NCBI GenBank assembly: GCA_022495005.1
Contig: JAGYXB010000825.1
Location: forward strand, 2,914,001 to 2,978,000
Length of the DNA stretch: 64,000 nt
Direction: 5' to 3'
From: Rhyacophila brunnea
Lineage: Eukaryota; Arthropoda; Insecta; Trichoptera; Rhyacophilidae
This document shows positions 12,226-23,018 of the stretch, in pieces. Numbering within the stretch: the first letter of the stretch is position 1; each line of letters starts with the position of its first letter. Both the position numbers and the translations under genes were made by a program. The notes under the pieces are model-generated. The model did not search any database, was not told the origin of the DNA, and saw only the letters and a list, made by a program, of their open reading frames with translations.

Positions 12226-12865
12226 CGAGGGCAGTCCCAGAAGTATCCGACCTAACAAAGAAAACACAAAAAAATTGGGAAAAAATATTTTTATTTCTCT
12301 ACGTAGTCTTCATTTAGGTCGATACACTTTTCCCATTGTGAGTAATCGCGGCACCCACCTTGCGTACAGCTTTCTCATGTCCAAATTTTCAGTCAATATG
12401 TGATGTACAGCACTTTTTGAAATGCCTACCATGTTTGCTATCTTGCGCAATTTCAGTCGACGTTCATCCAATACCATTTTATGGATTTTCGTCACCATTT
12501 CTGGCGTGGTCACCTCATTTGGTCGTCCAATGCGATGTTCGTCTTGGCAGCTCAGCCACTCAATATGTTACTATTATAAACAAATGAGCAGACACCTCCA
12601 GAGCAGAATCTAGTGCAGCTTTGATATTGGTTGGACTGAAGCTTTTCAAATGAAAGTATTGTATCACATAACTATGACCAATTTTTTCCATGTTTACAAA
12701 TTCACTGAGAGCATTCACTGTTGATGGCTGACAAATAATTACTGAACAACGTAGCGTCGTCAAACTTCAAACTTAGGCTTTATAAGGTTGGAACTTTCTA
12801 TCATGGTCATTATTTTCAAACAACTGCTATCTATAAGTCAGGTCGGGTACTTCTGGGACTACCGG
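12226..12865 (-). mobile_element. Internally deleted mariner element
   Basis: The terminal inverted repeats share CAGTCCCAGAAGTATCCGACC on the left and its near-identical complement on the right. A TA dinucleotide lies directly outside each end (12224-12225 and 12866-12867), the hallmark target duplication of mariner. At about 640 bp it is roughly half the usual 1.3 kb. Between the repeats lie the N- and C-terminal pieces of a transposase on the minus strand, with the catalytic core deleted. Confidence 0.85.
12291..12691 (-). pseudogene. Mariner transposase, DNA-binding part plus C-tail
   Basis: The start codon is at 12689-12691 (minus). The first segment reads M-E-K-I-G-H-S-Y-V-I-Q-Y-F-H-L-K, matching mariner N-termini. 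A Trp codon is now TGA within T-Y-W-V-A-E, and a frameshift follows. The next segment, E-V-T-T-P-E-M-V-T-K-I-H-K-M-V-L, then G-I-S-K-S-A-V-H-H-I-L and R-W-V-P-R, is the second helix-turn-helix. It then jumps to Q-W-E-K-C-I-D-L-N-E-D-Y-V-E-K and a stop, the usual mariner C-terminus. The aspartates of the catalytic domain are absent. The remnant could at most bind element ends; it cannot transpose them. Confidence 0.85.
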
Positions 12866-12867
12866 TA

Positions 12868-12995
12868 ATTTTGAACAATCACAAACACCCAGGCTTTGAG
12901 AAAAACACATAAATTTTTGTGTCCTCACTGGGAATCGAACCCAGAACTCTCGGGTGGAAGGCCAGCGCCTTGCGCACTGCACCACGAGAGCCGCA
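12868..12995 (-). repeat. tRNA-derived SINE-like element (Gly-like head)
   Basis: On the minus strand, 12919-12993 resembles a tRNA: an A-box-like GTGGTGCAGTGCGCAAGG, an anticodon-loop-like CTTCCAC (TCC, as in glycine tRNA), and a perfect 5-bp T-arm CTGGG-TTCGATT-CCCAG. The acceptor ends do not pair, so it is not a working tRNA gene. The sequence after the head (ACACAAAAATTTATGTG and onward to the mariner edge) may be the SINE body. tRNA-derived SINE is likely; tRNA pseudogene is the alternative. Confidence 0.6.
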
Positions 12996-14935
12996 TCAAT
13001 CTCGTGATTTTATCAATCAAGGCTTACCAGGTGTTTTGTTTGAAATCGTGAGTGTGACCAAGAATCCAAGATGGCGGCAGCTCCCGACATTTGCTTTTAC
13101 AGTTCTTCTATAACAATATTTTTGCACCTTTTTTGTTTAGAATTAAAAGAAAACACAGAAAGTTATCATACCTTATTTTTTTATATCTTTTGTCATTAAG
13201 AAGTTATTAAGTAATAACTCCTTATAACAAGGTTAAATTTTTGTTAAACACGTACTTACAACGGATTTTAAAACCTTTGCCTTACACTTATAATCAAAAA
13301 TACAGTCTTGTGTATCGTTGGAAGCAAATTTTTTATACATAATCTGTAAATCAACATTAAATGATCACAAAAAATACGTAAATACAATAGAAGATGATTA
13401 TTGTAAATATTGTTTTTATAAAATTTAGAAAAAAGCCATTTTTAGTAGATCGGGTGATTAACACAAAAACCTATCTACAAAAAGTCGATTTTTCAGGACA
13501 GGCTAAACAAACTTTTTTTGTTTCAAGAGGTTTTTTTTTTTAACAAAACTAAGAATGATAGAATTTTCAACTTTTTAAAGTATGATCATTTCTCTTTTAC
13601 ATAAATTAAAAAACAAAATGTAATTTTAATGATCTATATTAAAAAATACTGTTTTAAAAAACGTCGACCCACTTTTCAAAATTATCTTTGCAGTTTGTTA
13701 TTACCTAATGCAAAAACATATCAACAAATAGTAAAGTTTTAATGAGTGGTAAAAATAAGTTTCTTTCAAGACTTATTGGCAAAACTAGTATGGATAATAA
13801 TGACTTTTTCCCTTTCAATACAGTGAAAAGTTTTTAGAGATTCGTCATACCCAATGTTCATTATTTATAAAAATGGGATATCATCCTATGTTTTTGAGTT
13901 ACAAATATTGTCTTTTTATTTTTATGTATTATTTCTTGAGAAAAAACTTTATAAAATTACTTTGAAAAAAACAAAGCGATACGTTTGTCTGCTTCCAGAC
14001 TGTCAGAAAAAATCCATAAACACAAAAATGTATTTCGTTTAAATTATGAGATACGTTTTAGATTATTTCCTTACTCATATTATATACAGAGTTATGTCTT
14101 TGTGTTACATATATAATCGATTGTACTGAACAATTCTGCATATTCAACTAATTTTTTTTATATACCTATACGTTTTTGTGATCACCCATCGAGTTGTCCA
14201 GTACAGTAAAGTATATTCGGTGAACTTAATGATTTTTGCAATGCATTTTTGCTTTAAACAAGCGCGACACTGGTGTCCCGTCTGAAACCGGCCTTAATGT
14301 CCACAATGTGCTAAAAATAAATATGTAGATTGCAATTGAAATTATCCGTCCATGACAAACAATAGTATTGTTACTATACTACCATGCCGTCTTCTGATGT
14401 GATATATATTTTTAGACACAGTGCTCCAAAGATAATTTTTGTTCAAAATGCCCGACCCAGCCTGCCAGTGCGAAATCAAAAGATTATTAAGTGGCCGACT
14501 TACCTACGAAGCCTTTTCTAGTGGGGGGAATTAGGTTTGACCACCGCCACGCCACCCCCACTTGACGTAAATACTAACCACATACACTTACTTTGGCGTT
14601 CATTGATCAGTAAATACGTGAGACTCTTTCCCACGAGTGTAGCGTTATGTTACAATACCTCGTCGTAAAGTGTTACAACCACAGAACAGAGAAGGTTTTT
14701 CTATTTCGTGGGTACAACTAGTAAAAGTGACGAAATTATGAGACATGCCATTACATAATAGTTACCTAGATATATAATATATATATATATTATTGAATAC
14801 TGAAGTCCCTACAACACAAATATGGACCTATACAACAAACCTGCAAATAAATCCGCCATATTCTATCTTGATCGAGCGTATGACTAAGTCCTACGTTAGA
14901 ATGAGAGAGAATATAAATATAGTGAGAATGTTAGA
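12996..14935. other. Intergenic, nothing firm
   Basis: AT-rich with no recognised coding. Sequences near 13445-13475 and 14165-14195 are weakly complementary (GGGTGAT near CACAAAAAC), so a decayed inverted-repeat element of about 750 bp is possible. An (AT)n tract occurs at about 14775-14792. Confidence 0.35.
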
Positions 14936-14939
14936 ATGT

Positions 14940-15030
14940 GTCACCTAGGAATGTCTCAGGATCAGTTACCCAAGACTGAGGTTATCACTCACACACTCAC
15001 TTAAGTACGCTTTGACTTAGTTTAAATTGA
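14940..15030. repeat. Dispersed block R, partial copy
   Basis: Contains CCTAGGAATGTCTCAGGATC, CAGTTACCCAAGACTGAGGT and a following stretch similar to 9265-9330 (TTGACTTAGTTTAAATTGAC). It lies on the 3' side of the minus-strand LINE remnant at 15.1 kb, as copy 1 does at 9.3 kb. That supports block R being LINE-linked here. Confidence 0.5.
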
Positions 15031-15104
15031 CTACATTATTTATAAAATAAATATACATGTATAAATAATACAAAATAAAGCATATTCAATATTCTATATA
15101 CAGA

Positions 15105-15245
15105 GATCTTCATGTCCGCAATAAAATGCCAAGAAGATTTTTTAAATGCAGTAAAATTGGTCTTTGTGACGACCAGGTTAGACGGCTTGATGGGCCCAAC
15201 ACTTAATTGGGTCAACTTAAGCATCTTTTCCGAGGTACAATATAC
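15105..15245 (-). pseudogene. LINE ORF2 C-terminal fragment, copy 2
   Basis: The minus frame reads S-E-K-M-L-K-L-T-Q, then G-P-I-K-P-S-N-L-V-V-T-K-T-N-F-T-A-F-K-K. This corresponds to E-P-I-R-P-S-D-M-V-A-T-K-T-N-F-I-T-F-R-K in the 9.4-kb copy. Only the last part of the protein is present and the Cys-His region is lost. It is a second, older remnant of the same LINE family in the same orientation. Confidence 0.6.
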
Positions 15246-15279
15246 TGAAACTACGTAATAGTTTCGTGCAAACAGATCA

Positions 15280-15400
15280 TCCCGCACCACACTCGGTCTT
15301 AATCATAAGGCCCCACGTTTGGATTTGAAGCAGTTGTTTATGCCTAGGAATATCTCAGGAGCAGGCTCCCAAAACTGAGGTCGCCATAGTTTAATATTTT
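15280..15400. repeat. Dispersed block R, copy 3
   Basis: Contains CCGCACCACACTCGGTCTTA, CCCCACGTTTGGATTTGAAG, TATCTCAGGAGCAG and GAGGTCGCCATAG, in the same order and orientation as 9172-9310. It lies on the 5' side of the LINE remnant on the minus strand, so two copies of the block bracket that remnant. Confidence 0.55.
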
Positions 15401-17130
15401 CGTTTTTAGCTTTGGTTTTACATACTATATGTAAATTAAAAAAATAATCATTAATTTTTGTTAATTCTCCATGCTCATCTCTCCCATGAGTAATTTGATT
15501 AAATTCTGTCTCAAAAAACTCAGTCAAAGTATACTTGAATATACTGAAACTGAAAGTATTTTACCCAGAAGCCAAGATATCTTTTAATTTACTAAGGATC
15601 TCATGGACTCTTTCATTGGCTAACAATTTTAAATCAGCCACTATTTTCCGAGATGGCGGCAGTTACACTTACTGGAATATGAAACTACGTATAATAATGC
15701 AAAGTCTCTCCTTTAGGGAATTAGTTATTTACGTGTAAAAGATACTTTACTGTAAAAAAAATTCAACTTTACGTTTTTATTTATGAATGTTTTGCTGCTG
15801 TGATGTTTTATTTCAAATTCCTAGTTAGAAATGCGACCATTTATAACTATTATTGTCGATAGAAGAATATAGCATTATTAATTATACCCTACGTTTTTAT
15901 TGGTTGTGTGATATCTGCATATTATTATATGTTAATAATTGCATACGGGAGTCTAAATATAACTACACTGGTAATAAAAATACAACCCATTTTATAGTAT
16001 TTCAGTCGAGAGTTTGATAACACTAATAATAGCTCCAGCAACACTATTAATTGTATCGTTCGAACAATAATTATAAGTTTTAAAACGAGGTGGGTCTCTA
16101 CTCAGATTTTCCCATTCATAAATAACTTAAATTTGTAATAAATAAATCATATAAAGAAGTATTCAAAAAAAAAATATTAAATGTGTATAACAAACATTAT
16201 AAAAACAATTTGATAATAGCGCAGTAGAAAATTCCTAAAATAATTTTCCATTTCAAACATTATCACGTCAAGAACGTTCGTTGTTAGCATTTCTAGCTGT
16301 TATTATGAACGATTATATTATATATTGTTGTTTGAAAAAACAAAAGAATATAAAGATACATGATTATATCTACTAGTTGAGCCAGCTGGCTCTCGCCAGT
16401 CTGTCTCGCTAGGTCTTGCAGACAGCTTTTCGTCATGATGCCATGGTGTTGGATTTTAATATAATTTTAAAGTATGTATAGTTGTCCCTTCGGGATGGAT
16501 TTTCATTCAAGTCAGACAGTTTGACATTTAGCTGATTTGTCAGTTTTACGATTTGCAAGTCGTCACTGCCAATACGAATTTGGAGTCATATGCGTAGTCT
16601 ATTCTGGAGTCTGGCTTTCACAATATCGTCTGACACCACTTCAGGCTGCTAGGCCTAGCAGAACAGCTGTCAATCGCCGATTGCCTCCAATGACATTTTA
16701 ATTTTAATACAATATATTATTATGTGTAGGTATGTGCATTTAAATATGATAAATAATTATACATCTCATTCATTCGAATATACAGCAATATTATGTGATA
16801 ATCGTAAAAAACGATCCAATATATCCAAATATTAATCTCTTTCGGGACCCATTTACATAATAGAAAAAGGTTAGCAGCGTAAAAAACAAATTTAAACATT
16901 TTTTTGTTTCATTGTCTATAAAAAATAAATGCTTGCAGCCATAGAATAATATTATTTAAAAAATCAAATTTTGAATTCAAAATTAACCTTAAATAATATA
17001 GTTTCCCGGTGCGGGACATTCATATCGAGACAAATGTTGATAAATAATAAAGCAATACATATTATATCTGAGAGGAATCGACCAATTCTGATAAGAATAG
17101 GGATTTATAAAACCTAAAAATGTGGAATCA
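15401..17130. other. Intergenic, nothing recognised
   Basis: No gene or recognised element. A GC-richer patch at about 16380-16690 has no long open frame and no partner elsewhere in the window. Confidence 0.35.
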
Positions 17131-17136
17131 GCTTGA

Positions 17137-18165
17137 AGAGGCCTTCATCCATCAGTGGATTCATACAGGTTGATGACGATATTGACGATATAAATGGGTA
17201 GGTATATAAAATTACAAATTTAAAAAAATATAGCAGTTTATATGACTAAGAAGAGTAGAATTAGGTTGGGATAACCTTCATCCAGCAGTGGATTGATCTT
17301 GGTGGATGATTATAATGACAATATTACGAATGGGTAAATATAATATCAGCAATTTTGATAAATTTAGCAATTCATATGACCGACAGTAATACAAACAACT
17401 TAGAGAGGCCTTCATCCACACGTGGATTGATTCAGGCTATTGATGATAATGGCAATATAAATAGATATAATATCACCGATTTTGATAAATACAGCAATTC
17501 AAATGACATAAAGGAGTAGAATCAGGCATGGGAGGCCTTTATCCAGCAGTGGATTAGTTCAGGTCGATGATGATAAGGACGATAGAAATGGGTATAATAT
17601 CACAAATTCATTAAACCTATAGTAGTAGAATCAGGTTGCGGAACCCTTCATCCAGCAGTGGATTGATTGTGGTTGATGATGATGACGATATGAATATGTA
17701 AATAAATATAATATCACCGATTTTGATAAATACAGCAATTTATATGGCAGAAAGGAGTATAATCAGGCTATGGGTGGCCTTTATCCAGCAGCGGATTGGT
17801 TCAGGTCGATGATGATAAAAATGATAGAAATAGGTATAATATCACAAATTCGTTAAATCGATAGTCGTAGAATCACGTTGCGGAACCCTTCATCCAGCAG
17901 TGGATTGATGATGATGATGAAATTCAAGACTGTCAAGAATACAATCAACGTAGAGAGTCCTTCATCCAGCAGTGGATTTAATGAGGCTCGTGATAATAAT
18001 GGCATTATAAATATAGATAGGTGAATATAATATAATAATTCATGTGTAAGTACGGAGTACAATAAGGCTGAGGAGGCCTTCTTCCAGCAGTGGATAGGTC
18101 CAGATTGATGATGGTAAGGATGGTAAAAACAGGTAGATATTATACAATATCACAAATTTCGTTAA
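17137..18165 (+). repeat. Minisatellite with LINE-tail-like motif
   Basis: Nine units are anchored on the block CCTTCATCCAGCAGTGGATT at 17142, 17275, 17409, 17536, 17645, 17778, 17887, 17959 and 18077, with spacings of 133, 134, 127, 109, 133, 109, 72 and 118. Most units follow the anchor with a GATGATGA-type run. The blocks 17409-17644 and 17645-17886 are two copies of a two-unit dimer, giving a higher-order pattern. In one frame the anchor reads E-A-F-I-Q-Q-W-I and ends at the TGATGATGA, which looks like the end of a LINE ORF and its tail. That origin is inference. A stray anchor lies near 60551. Confidence 0.8.
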
Positions 18166-18314
18166 CTGTTACAATTCGTTTTAATTTATTTCATTGTTTG
18201 CAATGGCAATTTAATATGACTATATTGTAATCTATGGAAATTAGTAGCCTAGGTAATTATTATTCAATAAAAAGTGTTCGTGAGCAGCCACAAAGAAGTA
18301 TTTTAAAAAAATTG

Positions 18315-18762
18315 CTAATAGAAATTTCACATTTTTTCGATTAATTCTGCAAATTCTAAATTTGAATTCTGACACGTCAAATGAACTTGTTTTTCGAAAG
18401 AAAACAAATGACAATCTAAGTCTATTAGTTTGACAGATAAAAAGCAGTGACATGGTTTTAGATTATATTTTCGTAGTAATTAGTGAGGAAAGATGTATTT
18501 ATTTCTTGTATCACGCTAATGTGCTACTTACAGATTTGAATAGTTTGGTGGAATATTAATTCTGATTTGTGAAATATAAAAAGTATTAAGTGACAATATA
18601 ATCAATTTGCCGTAGATGGCTAGCAAGATGCGAAGATGTATGGTGACGGATGTAAAACGCGATTTAAAAATGATTTTATCTGTGATTGTGTCGAGTTTTA
18701 TCAGATTGTGTCCGATTCAAATGGAAGTAGATTCGGGACTCCAAAAATTGAAGTGAATTCCT
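18315..18762 (+). repeat. Direct duplication, unit 1
   Basis: This unit matches 19817-20289 over almost its full length. Shared blocks include GACAATCTAAGTCT, TTTGACAGATAAAAAGCAGT, TAGTAATTAGTGAGGAAA and CGGGACTCCAAAAATTGAAG. It ends GTGAATTCCT, exactly where the G-ended element at 18763 begins. No coding frame is conserved between the two units. The nature of the unit is unknown. Confidence 0.8.
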
Positions 18763-19434
18763 AAGGGGGGACATGCTCGTCGAAGGTCAAAATTGAGTTT
18801 TTATTGTATTTTCAAACCATGATCCTGGACACTCCTTAAACGTTATAGATGATCTGTTTATATAATTTTGAAGCCTTATTATCCTTTATAGTTATTTTAA
18901 ACATTTAATGACTGCATGAAGTATTTTTGTTACATAAAATAGTATTCTTTTAAACCTCTCGCTCTAATGTTTTAGAATATAGTCATATTTCGGTACATAA
19001 CTGTGCAGTGGTGTTAAGATTTTTTACGTTTATTATTTTTTAAACGCATTTATGAAACCATGAGTATAATTTATAATGAGATAATTTTTGTAAAATATTC
19101 ACGATAAAAAATTATATCGATAATCTCTGTGATCCCAAATTTGACAAGAATTAGGCATTTTATTATTCAAAAAATCGGCAAAATTAACACATTTGAAGAT
19201 GATTCTAAAGATACTTATTATAAGTTATGTTTTTGACCATTCAAGTGTGATAAACATTTTATGAATAATGATTGCTTTATAGTAATTATTGACATATGAA
19301 TAAGGTAGTGTTTTTTTGAAATACGCCATTTCTTTTGTCATTCCCTAGTGGTTAAGCTACAACATACGGCCATAGCCATAAATTGACAAACTATAATTAA
19401 AGTAGGGAGTAAAATGATATTGACGCGCGTGTTT
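18763..19434 (-). mobile_element. G-ended inverted-repeat element, truncated copy
   Basis: Begins AAGGGGGGACATGCTCGTCG and then matches the complement of the element at 60606-61361 from its right end inward, reaching CATTTTACTCC near the other repeat. The second terminal repeat is missing. It is therefore an inverted, truncated copy sitting between the two units of the 18.3/19.8-kb duplication. The flank here reads CTAA rather than TTAA. Confidence 0.7.
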
Positions 19435-19816
19435 GAACATGTACCGTTTAAAAATTTTTAAAAAAAAAATCGGTTAGGTTAGGTTAGGTTACTAGATACT
19501 AGATGCAGATAGACACTATTTTCCACGTCAAATTTGAGCATTTTAGGATTTTTATCGTAGAACAATAATATTTCTATTCGATCCGTCACCATTTTGTACA
19601 AAATACACCAATAACCTAGAATTTGCCAAAACTGCAGATAGATACTATTGTCAGATCACAATCGACTTACTATATTATTGAGAAGAGCGTAATATGTACC
19701 TATATAATGTAGTTTTTTATTTATTAAGTCTGAAATTATTCAATTTATTGATGGAATTATTAAAATTATCTTCATCTTACAATAAATGTCTTGATTGAAA
19801 TTGATTATTTATGGGT
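19435..19816. other. Spacer with a telomere-like run
   Basis: Contains GGTTAGGTTAGGTTAGG at about 19471-19492, a TTAGG-type run without the terminal sequences of the telomere-motif elements. The remainder is unrecognised. Confidence 0.5.
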
Positions 19817-20289
19817 GCTAATAGAAATGTCACATTTTTCGATTACTTATTCCTGCAAATTCTAAATTTGAAATCTGATACGTCAAATGAATTTGTTTTG
19901 CGAAAGAAAACAAATGACAATCTAAGTCTTTTAGTTTGACAGATAAAAAGCAGTGACATGGTTTTAGATTATATTTTCGTAGTAATTAGTGAGGAAATAT
20001 GTATTTATTTTGTGTTAAAACTTAAGAATACGGCAATGTGCTACTTACAGATTTGAATAATTTTGTGGAATATTAATTTAGATATTTTGCAATATTGATT
20101 ATATAAAAAGTATTAAACGACATTATAATCAATTTGAGGTACACGGACTGCAAGGTGCGAAAATGTATGGTGACGGATATAAAACGCGATTTAAAAACGA
20201 TAGTATCTGTGATTGTGTCGAGTTTTATCAGATTGTGCTCGATTCAAATGGAAGTAGATTCGGGACTCCAAAAATTGAAGTGAATTCCT
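19817..20289 (+). repeat. Direct duplication, unit 2
   Basis: Partner of 18315-18762. It continues past GTGAATTCCT into unrelated sequence, so this unit shows what follows the block when the G-ended element is absent. Confidence 0.8.
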
Positions 20290-21680
20290 GTAATAATCAA
20301 CAAAACGGTGTTTAAATAAAAAAGTTGACGTATTTTCCAAAATTTCTTAGGATAATACTCGTAATATATAGGAGATCATATTATCATGTATCGTTTCAAA
20401 AAAAATGTTTCAGTTAAGCTGAAGTAGCTATGTAAGGCTACATTAGTTTAAGGGTATTAATTTAATAAAACATATTATTTTAGACCTTTAGAGTTTGCAT
20501 TCACTGACATATATAATATGATTTCATGTTTGTAAATAATTATGTATCTGAAATCAAAAAATAATCACTTATGGTAACCGCTGAATCGAGAATCGAAGAA
20601 ATAAATTTCAGCAGACGGTCCTTAAGCGCGAATCGAATTTAGATGCATGTCGCCTACTTAACTGTCACGGCGACAAATTTAGTTTATGGTTTCGCCATTT
20701 TGCAGAATATTTTGAGCGATTACCATCTCTGTCAATTCTCTGAAGAATGACACTGATGAAGAGTGCCAACTATAATGTATTATTGATTTGAATTATTATT
20801 AATTATTCACGCTAATTTCAACAAATTTTGACAGTTTACGTGTGCGTACGTTAAAATTACTTGCAACATGACATCCATAGATAATATTTTGAGCAGAACC
20901 CAACATGAAGACCATAGGTAATAGACAACAAGACAACATTCTGATAGAAAATACATAGTGCCAACCGCTAAAAACAAAAAAACGTGATTTTGAAATGACA
21001 GTCGAAAAGTGTTGGCATGTAGAATATGATAAAAAAACGTTAATTGAGTCATGCAGGTGTCAATGCAGTGCAGTTCAACGTGAGGTGACCTCATTATTGT
21101 TCTGGTGATTTCGGCAGATTTTGCCAACTGAAAATGTTAATTTAAAAGTTCAAAATGTGCTACACCAAGAAAAACGACATAACACACATTTTCCCGTAGC
21201 GGCAGCTTACTGTGACGTCACGTGATAGTCAGCGACATGCACCATAATATAATTCGCGCTTTACTGTGTACGGCCACTTGTTACTGTATACCGCACATAT
21301 CGTGGACAGAGACGCTACGCCCCTGGTTACAACTTTTACTAAATACTATTAAAAACTAATTCCATTTTCAAATAATATAAAATACACACAGTAAGGAAAA
21401 TGTTTAAGTTGCTAGAAAGTTTACCTTTAACAAAAATATAAATAGGTAGATACTTGCCGTGGTCACATTTACTAGATCTGTGGTATTTATTGGCAGTAGG
21501 TGTAGGTACCTATTGAAACTATTGCAATTCGTCCATTTGCGAGTTGCAAGCACTCTACGAAACGACCTTTCAGTAGAAGATAAATAAATACTTACGTCAA
21601 CAGGGCATGCTCCTCCATAAATTTATTATCTTACGACTTCATTCAATTGGAAATATCAAGACATTCCACAGCTGTAATGT
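20290..21680. other. Intergenic; one unassigned open frame
   Basis: An open frame on the minus strand (21127-20807, 106 codons) begins at a TTG and resembles nothing I know. It is hydrophobic-rich, which AT-rich DNA often produces. No other feature is supported. Confidence 0.3.
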
Positions 21681-21688
21681 CTACGTCA

Positions 21689-22261
21689 GTGCTTCTTAAA
21701 CTTTTTCATAACACGGTCCCCGAAATCAGAAAAAAAATCCAAGGCTCCCCTCTCAAAAAAAATTAGTGACCAACAGTACTATTTACCATTAATTATCATT
21801 ATAGATACATTTTTATTAAAAAAATAATAGCATTTCATTTAATTATAGCAAAATAAAAGCAAAGATTAAAAACAAAACAAAAATGAACTTCAAATTTACT
21901 ACAACTGCAGCCTTCAAAATCGATTTAATGAAAGGGGCGTGATTGCATATTTTTTATATAATAAATCAATATCCGGTACAATGTTTGAAATGCTAATTTG
22001 CAGGGTTTGCTCCAAAGTCTCCACTGAAAGACACGGCCTGTATTTATTTTTTTATTAACAGTAAAAATTAGCTAAAAAATCTAAATAATTTATAAATATT
22101 AGTAGATTATTTATCCATATCAGATAAAGTATTGTCATCGTGTGAAAATTCGACTGATTTGTATCAGGCATCGTCCAGTTTTTATGATTTTTTTTTCAAA
22201 AACTGAAATATTTTGCGGGTCCCTGGCAGGAGTTCCAAGGCCCCCAGTTTGAGAAGTACTG
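21689..22261. mobile_element. Non-autonomous hAT element
   Basis: The left end, CAGTGCTTCTTAAACTTTTT, and right end, CAGTTTGAGAAGTACTG, are near-complementary hAT-type terminal repeats. The element is flanked by a perfect 8-bp duplication, GTCTACGT, at 21681-21688 and 22262-22269, the standard hAT target duplication. At 573 bp it encodes no transposase and would depend on one supplied in trans. Confidence 0.88.
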
Positions 22262-22592
22262 GTCTACGTGACCTCTCTATTTCGATGTTCATGTGTCTTC
22301 TTACAATGCCATAAATTGTCATTTTCGTGACAGACGGAGCATAGTATGATCCCATACAAATGTATGAAATAGACATCATTATAATCATCCCAATCACCCA
22401 AGACTCCTCCAAGAACTTCTTACTATCCTAGTCCAGTGTCCTCCTGGTGTCTGCACCAGTCGCTCTGGCATCTTCGTTGACACAGTCTGGGCCTACCAAT
22501 CGAACTCTGGCACTGTTCATTCTTACTACATGGTTCGTCCATCATAGTCTATCAAAATTAACGAATATGGAGATACAGTAGGTATTCTTGGA

Positions 22593-23009
22593 CGTATCCG
22601 GAAATTTGTACGTAAACAGTTCACCACAGGACACTTATTCGTGCGCCGCAGTACGTGAAACATGAGTTCGTGTAACATTTAATCAAATGACGAGTTCTTC
22701 GTTAAACATTTCACCGTGGAGTATATTTGTGCGTATGCTACAACATGTGGCGCTAGTTTGCTGTTCCAATTAGATTCAGTACGAATTTTATGAGATGTCT
22801 TTACTAGGTTAGGTTAGGTTAGGATTAATCTAATTGGAACAGTACTATTTGCAAACTATCGCCGCATTTTATAAGATACGTACAAATGTATTCCACGGTG
22901 AAATGTTCAACGAAGAACTCGTCATTTGATAAAATGTTATACGAACTCATGTTTCATGTACGAATAAGTGTCCTTCGATGAACTGCATACGTACAACTTG
23001 CATGTAACC
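22593..23009 (-). mobile_element. Telomere-motif inverted-repeat element, copy 3
   Basis: Runs from CGTATCCGGAAATTTGTACG to GCATGTAACC and is flanked by a perfect 9-bp duplication, ATTCTTGGA, at 22584-22592 and 23010-23018. The arms share TTCGTTGAACATTTCACCGT and CATGAGTTCGT blocks and fold back over most of the length. The centre holds GGTTAGGTTAGGTTAGG at about 22807-22824. Its sequence is closest to the copy at 52296-52669. Non-coding and probably MULE-derived. Confidence 0.88.
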
Positions 23010-23018
23010 ATTCTTGGA

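Noticed and set aside
13441..14195. Possible 750-bp inverted-repeat element
   Set aside because: The complementary ends are short with a gap, and no flanking duplication is visible.
17137..18165. CRISPR-like array
   Set aside because: Spacing is irregular, the intervening sequences are themselves related, and the DNA is clearly eukaryotic.
20748..20790. CTGATGA as a hammerhead core
   Set aside because: No GAAA or matching stems follow at the required spacing.
20807..21127. 106-codon minus-strand frame
   Set aside because: Starts at TTG, has no recognised motif, and its hydrophobic make-up is typical of AT-rich chance frames.
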